A stretch of DNA of 34,640 nucleotides, from the NCBI GenBank assembly GCA_030652755.1, contig JAUSPV010000140.1:1-34640 (forward strand), read 5' to 3'. The notes below the pieces were generated by a model. That model had not been told where the DNA came from. It ran no database searches and worked only from the letters and a program-made list of their open reading frames with translations. Below, piece after piece: positions 1 through 7,248 of the stretch. Every line of letters begins with the position of its first letter. The stretch's first letter is position 1. This DNA is from Caulobacter sp. (GTDB lineage Bacteria > Pseudomonadota > Alphaproteobacteria > Caulobacterales > Caulobacteraceae). The translations under genes were made by a program, and so were the position numbers.

Positions 1-517
1 TGAGGATGAAGGTGTTGCCGGTGGCGATCGCCATCGGAAACATCCACAGCGGAATCATTGCCGGGAAGTTGAACGGCGTGATGCCGGCGACCACGCCCAG
101 GGCCTGGCGCATCGAATAGACGTCGATGCCGGGGCCGGCGCCCTCGGTGTACTCGCCCTTCAGCGCATGGGGGATGCCGCAGGCGAACTCGATCACCTCC
201 AGGCCGCGCTGAATGTCGCCCTTTGAGTCGGCGATGACCTTGCCGTGCTCGGCCGAGAGCATCTCGGCCAGGTCCTGCATGTTGGCCTCGACCAGGCGCT
301 TGAACTCGAACATCACCCGCGCCCGGCGCTGGGGATTGGTCGCCGACCAGGCCGGGAAGGCCTTCAGCGCCGCCTGGACGGCCGTATCCAGCTCGCCGGC
401 CGTGGCCAGCTGCACGCGGGCCTGAATCTCGCCGGTGTTGGGGTTGAACACGTCCCCGAAGCGGCCCGAGGCGCCCTCGAAGGCCGAACCGTTCACGAAA
501 TGGCGGATGTCCCGCAT
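1..517 (-). CDS. mmsA: Methylmalonate-semialdehyde dehydrogenase (CoA-acylating), N-terminal part, cut by window edge
   Basis: The minus strand reads open from an ATG at 517 to the window edge, giving the first 172 residues. They start MRDIRHFVNG and contain the aldehyde dehydrogenase N-terminal pattern VFNPNTGEIQARV, then ALGVVAGITPFNFPAMIPLW and a MFPMAIATGNTFIL stretch. This combination is typical of MmsA, which converts methylmalonate or malonate semialdehyde to propionyl- or acetyl-CoA in valine and inositol breakdown. The catalytic cysteine lies beyond the window and cannot be checked. A purine-rich AGGGAGA sits just upstream of the ATG and supports the start. A LysR regulator gene is transcribed divergently 90 bases away and probably controls it. 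Other CoA-dependent aldehyde dehydrogenases are the only serious alternative. Confidence 0.85.
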   Translation of the reverse strand, partial: MRDIRHFVNGSAFEGASGRFGDVFNPNTGEIQARVQLATAGELDTAVQAALKAFPAWSATNPQRRARVMFEFKRLVEANMQDLAEMLSAEHGKVIADSKGDIQRGLEVIEFACGIPHALKGEYTEGAGPGIDVYSMRQALGVVAGITPFNFPAMIPLWMFPMAIATGNTFIL

Positions 518-573
518 GGCGATCTCCCTTTGGCGCCTGGGTAGCATGGAGCGGCGGAGGGCTGTATTGCAGA

Positions 574-595
574 CTTGCACGTCAGATTGTGCAGG
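574..595. promoter_or_regulatory. Candidate LysR operator between mmsA and the LysR gene
   Basis: In the 90-base divergent gap there is an imperfect dyad CTTGCAC-N8-GTGCAGG, matching at six of seven positions per arm. It has the size and T-rich/A-rich edges expected of a LysR-type binding site, and it lies just before the regulator's own start codon. The assignment rests on symmetry and position only. Confidence 0.4.
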
Positions 596-607
596 AATGC
601 AGCATCA

Positions 608-1495
608 ATGTTCGACTGGGACGATCTGCGGGTGTTTCTCGCCGCCGCCAAGGCGGGCTCGCTCACGGCCGCCGCCCGGGCCCTGTCCATCGATCCCGCG
701 ACGGTGGGCCGGCGTATCGCCCGTCTGGAAACCTCGCTGAAATCGACCCTGCTGATCCGGTCCGCGTCGGGGCTGCAACTCACTTCGGCCGGGCAGAGGA
801 TGCTCGAGATAGGCCTTGAAGCGGAGGCCGCCATGGACCTGGCCTCCCGCGCCGCGGACCCGGCCGCGGCAGGCGGAACCGTTCGCCTGAGCGTGGCGGA
901 GGGCTTTGGCACGGCGATGGTGGCCCCTGCCCTGCCCGCCCTGCGCCGGCAACGTCCCGACCTTCGCATCGAGCTCGCGGCCAACGCCGGCTTCCTGTCT
1001 CCCAGCCGTCGGGAGGTGGACATGGCCGTGACTCTCAGCGCCCCAACCGCCGGCCGACTGGTGATCGAGCCGCTGACCGACTACCGGCTGGGCCTCTACG
1101 GCTCACCGGCCTACCTCGACCGGAGGGGGCGTCCGTACGACCTCAAGGCCCTGAGCGCGCTCGACATCGTCGGTTACGTCGATGACCTCATCTACGCCCC
1201 GGAGCTGCGGTATCTTGACGAGATCGGCCCGGGTCTTCGCCCGTCGCTGTCCAGCTCCTCGATCCGCGCCCAGCGCGAGATCATCGCCGCGGATGGCGGC
1301 GTCGGAGTCCTGCCCTGTTTCATGGCCGACGGCCTTGAACGGATTCTGCACCGCGACGTCGATCTGACTCGCCGCTTCTGGCTGAGCACCCATCGCGACG
1401 TCGCCGGCATCGCCCGCACGCGCCTGGTGCGGGCCTGGCTGTTTGAGCTGGTCGCGGCCAACAGCGCCGCGATGAATCCCCCGGCGACCGCTTGA
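608..1495 (+). CDS. LysR-family transcriptional regulator
   Basis: A 295-residue protein with an N-terminal winged helix-turn-helix (about residues 3-62: DDLRVFLAAAKAGSLTAAAR followed by a ...GRRIARLE recognition helix) and a substrate-binding domain from about residue 90 (GTVRLSVAEGFG). The length is normal for LysR regulators. I prefer the ATG at 608 to an in-frame ATG at 575, because the conserved N terminus (MFDWDDLRVF) begins there. The gene is divergent from mmsA, so it most likely controls that gene and itself through the intergenic dyad. The effector is unknown; a CoA thioester or semialdehyde pathway intermediate is only a guess. Confidence 0.88.
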   Translation: MFDWDDLRVFLAAAKAGSLTAAARALSIDPATVGRRIARLETSLKSTLLIRSASGLQLTSAGQRMLEIGLEAEAAMDLASRAADPAAAGGTVRLSVAEGFGTAMVAPALPALRRQRPDLRIELAANAGFLSPSRREVDMAVTLSAPTAGRLVIEPLTDYRLGLYGSPAYLDRRGRPYDLKALSALDIVGYVDDLIYAPELRYLDEIGPGLRPSLSSSSIRAQREIIAADGGVGVLPCFMADGLERILHRDVDLTRRFWLSTHRDVAGIARTRLVRAWLFELVAANSAAMNPPATA

Positions 1496-1521
1496 TCCTC
1501 AGCGCCGCGCGGGACGGCGTT

Positions 1522-3324
1522 TTACAGTGGCTGCCGCTGGCGGCGGAGCCAGGCCGCCAGGCTCGCGGGCAGCATGACGGCGCTGGAATACTGTTGTGGC
1601 GGCAGGCTTCCGATATCGGCGACAATCGCAGCGAGGCGCTTGCGGTCGATGTAGCCGTCCAGCTCCGCGGCGAGCGGCAGGTCGGCGATCCACGGTTCCA
1701 ACCCGCGCCGGGCGGCCTCCCAGCCGGGATTGACGCCGAACACCGTCTTGGGCCTGCGGACGATGTCGTCGGGCAGGAGCCCCTGGCCGATGGTTCGCAG
1801 GATCGCCTTCTCGAACTGCCAGGGCGACGGCGGCAGGCGCATGGACGCCTCAAGCAGGCGGACATCGAAGAACGGCTGACGCGCCCGGACCGGCAGGCCG
1901 GTGGATTCCGGATGCGAGGCGACGAACATCTCGGTCCAGAACGGATGCACCGCCATGTTCTCGCGGGGGTCGCGGGCGAGCGCGGCATGCCCCTCACGCC
2001 AGCGTTCTTCCAGCCGGTGCTCCCGCACGAAATCCGGATCCAGCGGCGCGGTGATCGGCCTGAGCGCCACAGGCCGGCTGCGAAGCCAGGCGGTGCGCAG
2101 CGGCGGCCGGCGGTGGTCGTGGCGCCAGAAGGCCAGGGCCTCACGAAACAGCGGGCCATAGGCTCGCCGCCGCAACAATCCGGCCCAGTGGTGGGGGCCG
2201 GCCGCGACGATGGCGTCGCCGCCCATGCCCATGAGCAGCACCCGGTTTCCGGCGGCCGCCAGCCGGTCCCCGACCATGTGGAAGGACGAGTATTTCAGCT
2301 CCATGCGCGGCTCGGGCGGCAGGCGCCATGGGCCGCCGGGCGGATCGAGGTAGCCGGGCTCCACCGAAATCGAATGGAACGGCACGCCCAGATGATGGGC
2401 GCACCGCCAGGCCCAGTGGCGTTCGGTGTCGGGCGTCAGCCAGTCGCCGCCGAAGGAGTAGCTGTCGATGCGCGATGACGGGGCGCCCATCGCCAGGGCG
2501 GTGATCAGCGTCGAGTCCATGCCGCCGCTGAGCGTCGTGGCCACTCGCGCGGCGCGGGTTCGGTCGCGCACCGCCGCCGTCACCACAGCCCTGAAGCGCT
2601 CGACGACCTCGTCCGCCGATCGGGTCGCGGCCTCGCGATAGTCCGCCTCCGGCAGCGTCCAGTAGCGACGGGTCCGGATCGCGCCGTCCGCGAACGTCAG
2701 GCAGTGCGCGGGGGGCAGGCGCTCAATGTCCCGGTGGAAGCCGGTTCGCGGATCGAGGCTGTGGCCGAACATCAGATAGTCGCCGATCGCGACCGGATTG
2801 AGCGAGCGGTCGAGCCCGGGATGCGCCAGCAGGGCCGGCACGGCATTGCCGAAGACCAGGCTGCCGCCCACCCGCGCGAAGTAGAAGGGGACTGTACCGA
2901 ACTGGTCTCGCGCCGCGAACAGCGTCTCGGTTCGGGAATCCCAGATCGCGAAGGCGAAGTCGCCGATCAGATGCTCCGGCGCGGCCTCCGCCCAGACGTG
3001 CCAGGCATGGAGGATGAGGGCGCTGTCCGGTGCGTCGGCGCCGATGGTGCGACCCGCCATCCGCAGATCGTCGATCAGGGCCTCGCGCCCGTCGATCCGG
3101 GCGTCCGCGATGAGGAAGACCTCGCCGTCGAACGTCAGAGGCTGTTGATCGCGCTCCTCCTCCAACGTCGTCGCCAGCAGGGCGTGAGCCAGGAAAGCGC
3201 GTCCGGACCGCCATTGGTCCTGGCGATCCGGGCCAAGACGCGAGAGGGGGGCGGCCAGAGCCCCGGCGACGGCAGGGTCAACTTCGGCGCCGCGCGGACT
3301 GACCATGCCGGCGATGCCCGTCAT
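1522..3324 (-). CDS. Asparagine-synthase-like lasso macrolactam cyclase (C protein)
   Basis: A 600-residue protein with a class II glutamine amidotransferase-like N-terminal domain (residues 1 to about 200) and an asparagine synthetase ATP-pyrophosphatase domain carrying the PP-loop SGGMDS at residues 266-271. It starts MTGIAG, so position 2, the catalytic Cys of true glutamine-dependent asparagine synthetases, is Thr. Ammonia release from glutamine is therefore not expected. This is what one sees in lasso C proteins, which adenylate an Asp/Glu side chain of the precursor and close a macrolactam with the freed N terminus. It sits 49 bases after the radical SAM gene on the same strand and is divergent from the B1, B2 and precursor genes. 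The assignment as cyclase comes mainly from this context; an unrelated amide synthetase is the alternative. Confidence 0.85.
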   Translation of the reverse strand: MTGIAGMVSPRGAEVDPAVAGALAAPLSRLGPDRQDQWRSGRAFLAHALLATTLEEERDQQPLTFDGEVFLIADARIDGREALIDDLRMAGRTIGADAPDSALILHAWHVWAEAAPEHLIGDFAFAIWDSRTETLFAARDQFGTVPFYFARVGGSLVFGNAVPALLAHPGLDRSLNPVAIGDYLMFGHSLDPRTGFHRDIERLPPAHCLTFADGAIRTRRYWTLPEADYREAATRSADEVVERFRAVVTAAVRDRTRAARVATTLSGGMDSTLITALAMGAPSSRIDSYSFGGDWLTPDTERHWAWRCAHHLGVPFHSISVEPGYLDPPGGPWRLPPEPRMELKYSSFHMVGDRLAAAGNRVLLMGMGGDAIVAAGPHHWAGLLRRRAYGPLFREALAFWRHDHRRPPLRTAWLRSRPVALRPITAPLDPDFVREHRLEERWREGHAALARDPRENMAVHPFWTEMFVASHPESTGLPVRARQPFFDVRLLEASMRLPPSPWQFEKAILRTIGQGLLPDDIVRRPKTVFGVNPGWEAARRGLEPWIADLPLAAELDGYIDRKRLAAIVADIGSLPPQQYSSAVMLPASLAAWLRRQRQPL

Positions 3325-3373
3325 GGCCTGGACCTGGGCGGAGGGTTTGTCTGGGTAATGGTGCTGCCCCTCG

Positions 3374-5221
3374 TCAGGCGATCGTCGGGACCGCGGCGCG
3401 CGCCTGGGGCGCCTGCCCGGCCGCGTCCGATACCGGCCGGGGTCGGGTCACCACGCTGAGCAGCAGGCCCTCATGCTCGATGACGAACCGGTTCTGGAGC
3501 AGCATCGGCACGAACCCGGCGACCTGCGGATCCAGGCTTTCCAGGCGGCGCGGCTTCTCGAGGACACGAAGCGCATCGTCGCAGGCGCGGGAAATGCTGG
3601 TCATGCGGGCGGTGGCGACACGGCGGGTGTCTGCGATCACGACCGGCGCATCCGGGCCGATGTCGAGCGCCGTGAGCACCGGCGCCCGCACACGGCCCTG
3701 CCACTGGGCGTGCCAGACGTCATAGGCGTCGTGGACGGCGCCCAGCAGGTCACCATCGGACATGAAGGCCGTCGAGTGCTGACCGATGAAATGGTAGGCG
3801 AGGTCCATGACCGGCGAGCCCGGCGGGAAGAGCGCGGCGAACCCGGGATAGGGGAGATAGGAGTCGATGCCGAAGGCTTGCGGGTCGCGGTGATGCGGGC
3901 TGAAGCGGTCGATGACGATCGGCACGCAGTACTGCGGCGGTCTCAGATGCTCGATCGACGCGAACAGATCCGGCAGCGGCGCGTAATCCTCGGTCGTCTC
4001 GCCAGGAAATCCGTAGAGCAGGTTCCAGAGCACGAAGATGCCGAGAGAGGTGCAGTCGCGCAGCAGCATGAGATTCTGCATCGCCGACACCCCCTTGCGC
4101 ATTAGCTTGAGGACGTTGCTCGACAGCGACTCGATGCCGGGCTGGATCTGGACCATGCCGGCATTGCGCATCAGGTCGAGCTGCTCGAACCTGAGATTGG
4201 CTTTCACCTCGTAAAACAGGCTTGGCCGCGTCTCCCAGGACGCCAGTTCGGGCAGCACCGTCTGCAGATAGCCGAGCGGCATGATGTTGTCGGTGAAGGT
4301 CAGCCGATCGGGGTTCCAGAGATCGACCAGTTCCCGGATTTCCGCGAGCATCCGCTCGGGCGGCTTGATGCGGAAGTCCATCGCATCGCCGTTCAGCCCG
4401 CAGAAGACGCAGTGGTGCTTCATGCCCCACCAGCAGCCGCGCGAGCTTTCCAGCGGCAGCCCCTCGGGCAGATCCGCCGGCAGGGCGCCGCGCGCCTGCG
4501 CCGCGCGAAGGGCCGCCATGAAGTCGGAAAAGTCCGGGGCCGGTGCGTCGCTGATGGCTTCGAGCGGCTTGCATTCGATGACCCGCTCGGCAGGCCGCAC
4601 GCCCTCGCGAACAAGCCGCTCGCAGAAGGCCGGGAAGGCGACGTCGGCCTCGCCGGAGAAGAAATGGTCGATCCACGGAAACACCGTGGCGAAGGCCTGG
4701 CCCATCGGCGCGGCGATATTGGCGCCGCCCATGACGATACAGATGTCGGGAGCCGCCTGCTTGACCCGCCGGGCCAGCGCCGAGCCGGCCATGATCTGCT
4801 CGAAGGTCGAGGTGATGGCGACGATTCGCGGGCGGCGCGCCAGAACCTCCGCCACGAAATCGTCCATGAAGGGTCCGATCAGCGGCGCGATAGCCGCGTG
4901 CACCGCGGCCGGCTTGTCGTCGAGGTCGGGCAACGGCGGCAGCGTCGCCTCGATCTCAGGCGGCCAGGCGTAGGGGCGGAACAGGCGCTCGCCGATGATG
5001 CAATCGAGATAGAAGCGCGACACCGCCTTGTAGGGTTCGTATCCGGCCCGGGCGGCGAGCATGATGCTGCCGAAGACGGTATGCACGCGAAGCCCTCGGT
5101 CACGGCAGGCGGCGGCCAGGATCGCCGGGCCGAGCAGGGGCAGCTTGATCTGATCGAACGGCGGCACGACGATGCAGACATCGAGGTCGTCGCGTCCACC
5201 GTCCTCACCCGTTCGCGCCAC
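3374..5221 (-). CDS. Cobalamin-binding radical SAM enzyme, RiPP maturation C-methyltransferase type
   Basis: A 615-residue protein. Residues 13 to about 200 look like a B12-binding Rossmann domain (VVPPFDQIKLPLLGPAILAA, later VMGGANIAAPMG and FFSGEADVAFP). The radical SAM domain follows, with cysteines at 263, 271 and 274 in SSRGCWWGMKHHCVFCGLNG. This CX7CX2C spacing and the surrounding residues are the signature of the RiPP maturation radical SAM protein 1 family (TIGR03975 type), regarded as C-methyltransferases acting on ribosomal peptides. The start is GTG at 5221 with a GGGGGCG upstream. It heads a minus-strand operon with the cyclase gene. The substrate is inferred to be the precursor at 6136-6273; which carbon is methylated cannot be told from sequence. 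Confidence 0.88.
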   Translation of the reverse strand: MARTGEDGGRDDLDVCIVVPPFDQIKLPLLGPAILAAACRDRGLRVHTVFGSIMLAARAGYEPYKAVSRFYLDCIIGERLFRPYAWPPEIEATLPPLPDLDDKPAAVHAAIAPLIGPFMDDFVAEVLARRPRIVAITSTFEQIMAGSALARRVKQAAPDICIVMGGANIAAPMGQAFATVFPWIDHFFSGEADVAFPAFCERLVREGVRPAERVIECKPLEAISDAPAPDFSDFMAALRAAQARGALPADLPEGLPLESSRGCWWGMKHHCVFCGLNGDAMDFRIKPPERMLAEIRELVDLWNPDRLTFTDNIMPLGYLQTVLPELASWETRPSLFYEVKANLRFEQLDLMRNAGMVQIQPGIESLSSNVLKLMRKGVSAMQNLMLLRDCTSLGIFVLWNLLYGFPGETTEDYAPLPDLFASIEHLRPPQYCVPIVIDRFSPHHRDPQAFGIDSYLPYPGFAALFPPGSPVMDLAYHFIGQHSTAFMSDGDLLGAVHDAYDVWHAQWQGRVRAPVLTALDIGPDAPVVIADTRRVATARMTSISRACDDALRVLEKPRRLESLDPQVAGFVPMLLQNRFVIEHEGLLLSVVTRPRPVSDAAGQAPQARAAVPTIA

Positions 5222-5238
5222 AACGCCCCCACGCCCGG

Positions 5239-5267
5239 TTGTTTAATCTCCAGAAGCATCCTAGAGT
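5239..5267 (+). promoter_or_regulatory. Possible promoter for the B1-B2-precursor operon
   Basis: The 63-base gap between the divergent radical SAM and B1 genes is the most AT-rich stretch nearby. It holds TTGTTT (5239-5244) and TAGAGT (5262-5267) separated by 17 bases, a fair sigma-70-like pair pointing towards B1. The match is weak and alphaproteobacterial promoters are variable. Confidence 0.3.
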
Positions 5268-5284
5268 ATCATGCTGGAGGCGCA

Positions 5285-5578
5285 ATGACCAACACCCCGT
5301 CCGCTGTCCTTGCCGCGAGGATGCTCGTGCCGGACAACATCCTGTTCCAGGAAGTCGCGGGCAATGCGGCGCTGCTGAACCTCGACACCGAGACCTATTT
5401 CGGACTCGACGATGTCGGAACCCGGATGTGGCAGGCGATGGAAACATCCGCGACGATCGGCGACGCCGCCAAGGTCCTGTCCGACGTCTATGACGCGCCT
5501 CTGGAAACCCTCCAGCACGACATCGTGCAGCTCGTGCTGAACCTCCAGAAGAACGGTCTTGTCGGCCTCAGCACGTAA
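5285..5578 (+). CDS. PqqD-like RiPP recognition element (lasso B1 protein)
   Basis: A 97-residue PqqD-fold protein (NLDTETYFGLDDVGTRMW, then a helical C-terminal half ending QLVLNLQKNGLVGLS). Such proteins bind the leader of a RiPP precursor and hand it to the protease or modifying enzymes; in lasso pathways this is the separate B1 subunit. The ATG is supported by GGAGG at 5276-5280. The 3' end overlaps the start of the B2 gene by about 20 bases, so translation of the two is probably coupled. Precursor motif Tyr11/Pro14 is its expected binding site. PqqD-like chaperones also occur in other HprK-related-kinase systems, but the neighbouring B2, C and precursor genes favour the lasso reading. 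Confidence 0.88.
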   Translation: MTNTPSAVLAARMLVPDNILFQEVAGNAALLNLDTETYFGLDDVGTRMWQAMETSATIGDAAKVLSDVYDAPLETLQHDIVQLVLNLQKNGLVGLST

Positions 5579-6005
5579 AGCGCCGCGCCTGAGCGGGGTG
5601 AAGACCGCGCTGACTGTCGCTGTGGCGCTGTCAGGCCTTCAGGTGCTGATCGGGGTGACCGGGTTCCGCCGTTCGGTGGCCGCGACCTGGTGGCTCGTCG
5701 ACCGGCTGCCCCCGCCTCGGCGGGCCGACCCCGAGGACCTTGTCCTCGCCGGGGCTCGCGCCCGGGGTATAGCCATGATCGCCGACAAGCTGCCCTCCAG
5801 GCCGCGCTGCCTGCCCCGGGCGCTCCTGCTCTCGGCCCTGCTGCGGCGTCGACGCATGGGCGCGGACCTGTGCCTGGGCGCGCGCACGGACGGCGCCTTC
5901 GATGCGCATGCCTGGGTTGAGCTTGGCGGTCGACCGGTGAACGAAGCCGCCGACCTGCACGCGACCTACAGCTGTCTCTGGCGCGGATCTGTGCTCGGCG
6001 CCTGA
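5559..6005 (+). CDS. Transglutaminase-like leader peptidase (lasso B2 protein)
   Basis: A 148-residue protein of the usual B2 size. From the TTG start used here, the likely catalytic triad is Cys84 (SRPRCLPRALLLSALLRRR), His117 (DAHAWVELGG) and Asp132 (NEAADLHATY), the Cys-His-Asp arrangement of the transglutaminase-like proteases that cut the leader from lasso precursors. The N-terminal third is basic and hydrophobic. The start is uncertain: TTG at 5559 overlaps the B1 gene, while an in-frame GTG at 5598, preceded by a GAGCGGG stretch, would remove 13 residues. Both keep the triad. Acts with the B1 protein and probably cuts between Asn27 and Thr28 of the precursor. Confidence 0.88.
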   Translation: MSASARKAPRLSGVKTALTVAVALSGLQVLIGVTGFRRSVAATWWLVDRLPPPRRADPEDLVLAGARARGIAMIADKLPSRPRCLPRALLLSALLRRRRMGADLCLGARTDGAFDAHAWVELGGRPVNEAADLHATYSCLWRGSVLGA

Positions 6006-6055
6006 ACCCGACGACGATCACTTAGCATTGTCTTTCTGAGGTTGAGCCCGTCAGG

Positions 6056-6083
6056 TTGCATTTCCCTTCGGGAGCGCTACTCT
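6056..6083 (+). promoter_or_regulatory. Candidate promoter in front of the precursor gene
   Basis: The 130-base gap between B2 and the precursor holds TTGCAT (6056-6061) and TACTCT (6078-6083) with a 16-base spacer, 53 bases before the precursor ATG. A small TCCC-TTC-GGGA hairpin lies in the spacer. A separate promoter would allow the peptide to be made in excess over its enzymes, which is common for precursor genes. Confidence 0.4.
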
Positions 6084-6135
6084 GATTTCAGGCGCTCGAG
6101 GCTGTTCCCGAACGCCAGAGGGCAGGATTCAGGCG

Positions 6136-6273
6136 ATGACCCAGCAGGCTCCCACCAAGGCTCCCTACCACGCGCCGAAGCTCACGGAGCACGGCACCAT
6201 CCGCAGCATGACGAACACAGCGCTCGTCAGCGGACCGAACGACGCCAATGGGCCCGGCTCCTACACGTCCTGA
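6136..6273 (+). CDS. Lasso-type RiPP precursor peptide, 45 residues
   Basis: A short ORF between B2 and the kinase gene, with AGAGGGCAGG about 10 bases before its ATG. The leader (residues 1-27) shows the lasso pattern Y-x2-P-x-L-x3-G-x5-T: Tyr11, Pro14, Leu16, Gly20 and Thr26, with Thr26 exactly at position -2. The predicted core, residues 28-45, is TALVSGPNDANGPGSYTS. Asp36 is core residue 9, so the cyclase would join the Thr28 amine to the Asp36 side chain, leaving a 9-residue tail that ends in Ser45. Most known lasso cores start with Gly (some Ala, Ser, Cys), so Thr at position 1 is unusual. There is no Cys, so no disulfide. The leader fit and gene position are seen directly; ring closure and modifications are inferred. 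A linear modified peptide remains possible. Confidence 0.85.
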   Translation: MTQQAPTKAPYHAPKLTEHGTIRSMTNTALVSGPNDANGPGSYTS

Positions 6274-6279
6274 TCGCCG

Positions 6280-6289
6280 TCAGCGCTGA
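6280..6289. repeat. Perfect 10-base palindrome at the kinase start
   Basis: TCAGCGCTGA is a perfect palindrome ending on the first base of the kinase ATG, in the 15-base gap after the precursor stop. It occupies the place where a ribosome binding site would normally be, and no clear Shine-Dalgarno sequence is present. It may weaken or couple translation of the kinase; it is short enough to be chance. Confidence 0.35.
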
Positions 6290-7248
6290 TGCACCGGTAT
6301 CAGCTGGGCGCCGCTCAGATTGTAAGCGAAATGGCGCTGACCGGTCTGGCCGAGGGCGAGGCCGGCGAGGATGTTGTGATTTCCATACGGCGGGGCTGTG
6401 CAGATGAGCTCGGCCTCTCGTGGCTGGAGCACGCTGACGGCGCGGAACTCACGCCCGATTGGGTCGGCGTGCGCTATCAGCGCTCGACCGAGAGCAGCTG
6501 GTATCGGGTCAGCTATGACTATCACGGCCATATCGCCGACATCGGCATCCGCGCCGATGGACGCGAGATCATCGTCCACGCCGGCGAAGGCGAGGCCGAT
6601 TCGGAAGTCGCCAACCTCATCGAAGGTCCGATCCTGGCCCGCGCCACGCGCCTGGCGGGGCGGCCCTGTCTGCACGCCACCGCGCTCGAAGCGGATGGCC
6701 GGGCCATCGCCCTGATGGGACCGTCCGGCGCGGGCAAATCCAGCCTCGCCTGGGCGTTGATCGAGCAGGGATGCGGCCTGCTGTCGGACGATATGGTCGG
6801 CATCACCCAGAGCGCGGACGGGCCGATGGCGCACCCGGGAAGGACCTGCCTGCGGATGTGGCCGGACTCGGTCAGGCGGCTCGGGGTCGGCGAGGGCCTG
6901 GCGGCTGTTCTGTTCCCGACCACCCCCGAACTGGCCAAGATCGGCGTGCGGGATCCGAGGCGGGGCATCCAGACCGCCGTTCCTCTACATGCCGTCTACC
7001 GGCTGTCGCCGCGACGGGCCGGGCTGACCAGCGCGGTGATAGACGATCTGCCGCCCGGCGAGCGACTGGCCGAACTGGCGGCCAATCTTCACGGCATGAT
7101 CGCGCCGGATCCGGCCCGGAGACAGGGCGAACTCGCCTTGCTGGCCAAGGTGGCGAGCCGAACGGCCATCCGCTCCCTGATCCTGCCCGACGACCTCGGC
7201 GGCCTCGCCCGGACCGCGAAGGATCTCAAGCAGCGCCTGTTCGCATGA
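6289..7248 (+). CDS. HPr-kinase-like peptide kinase of the lasso cluster
   Basis: A 319-residue protein. The C-terminal part resembles the P-loop domain of HPr kinase/phosphorylase: Walker A GPSGAGKS at residues 144-151 followed by LLSDDMVGI, which carries the acidic pair typical of HprK-like kinases. The first 140 residues form a separate domain not seen in the short HprK at 31684-32118. Related HprK-type enzymes in RiPP clusters phosphorylate the C-terminal Ser of lasso precursors (ThcoK type), and the precursor here does end in Ser. It begins 15 bases after the precursor stop and shares an ATGA overlap with the next gene. NCBI-style naming would be HprK-related kinase A; the actual phospho-acceptor is inferred. 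Confidence 0.82.
   Translation: MHRYQLGAAQIVSEMALTGLAEGEAGEDVVISIRRGCADELGLSWLEHADGAELTPDWVGVRYQRSTESSWYRVSYDYHGHIADIGIRADGREIIVHAGEGEADSEVANLIEGPILARATRLAGRPCLHATALEADGRAIALMGPSGAGKSSLAWALIEQGCGLLSDDMVGITQSADGPMAHPGRTCLRMWPDSVRRLGVGEGLAAVLFPTTPELAKIGVRDPRRGIQTAVPLHAVYRLSPRRAGLTSAVIDDLPPGERLAELAANLHGMIAPDPARRQGELALLAKVASRTAIRSLILPDDLGGLARTAKDLKQRLFA

Noticed and set aside
1492-2478. Long plus-strand ORF opposite the cyclase gene
   Set aside because: Its translation is Arg/Gly/Gln-rich with no domain and runs antisense to a clearly recognised protein; typical shadow ORF in GC-rich DNA.
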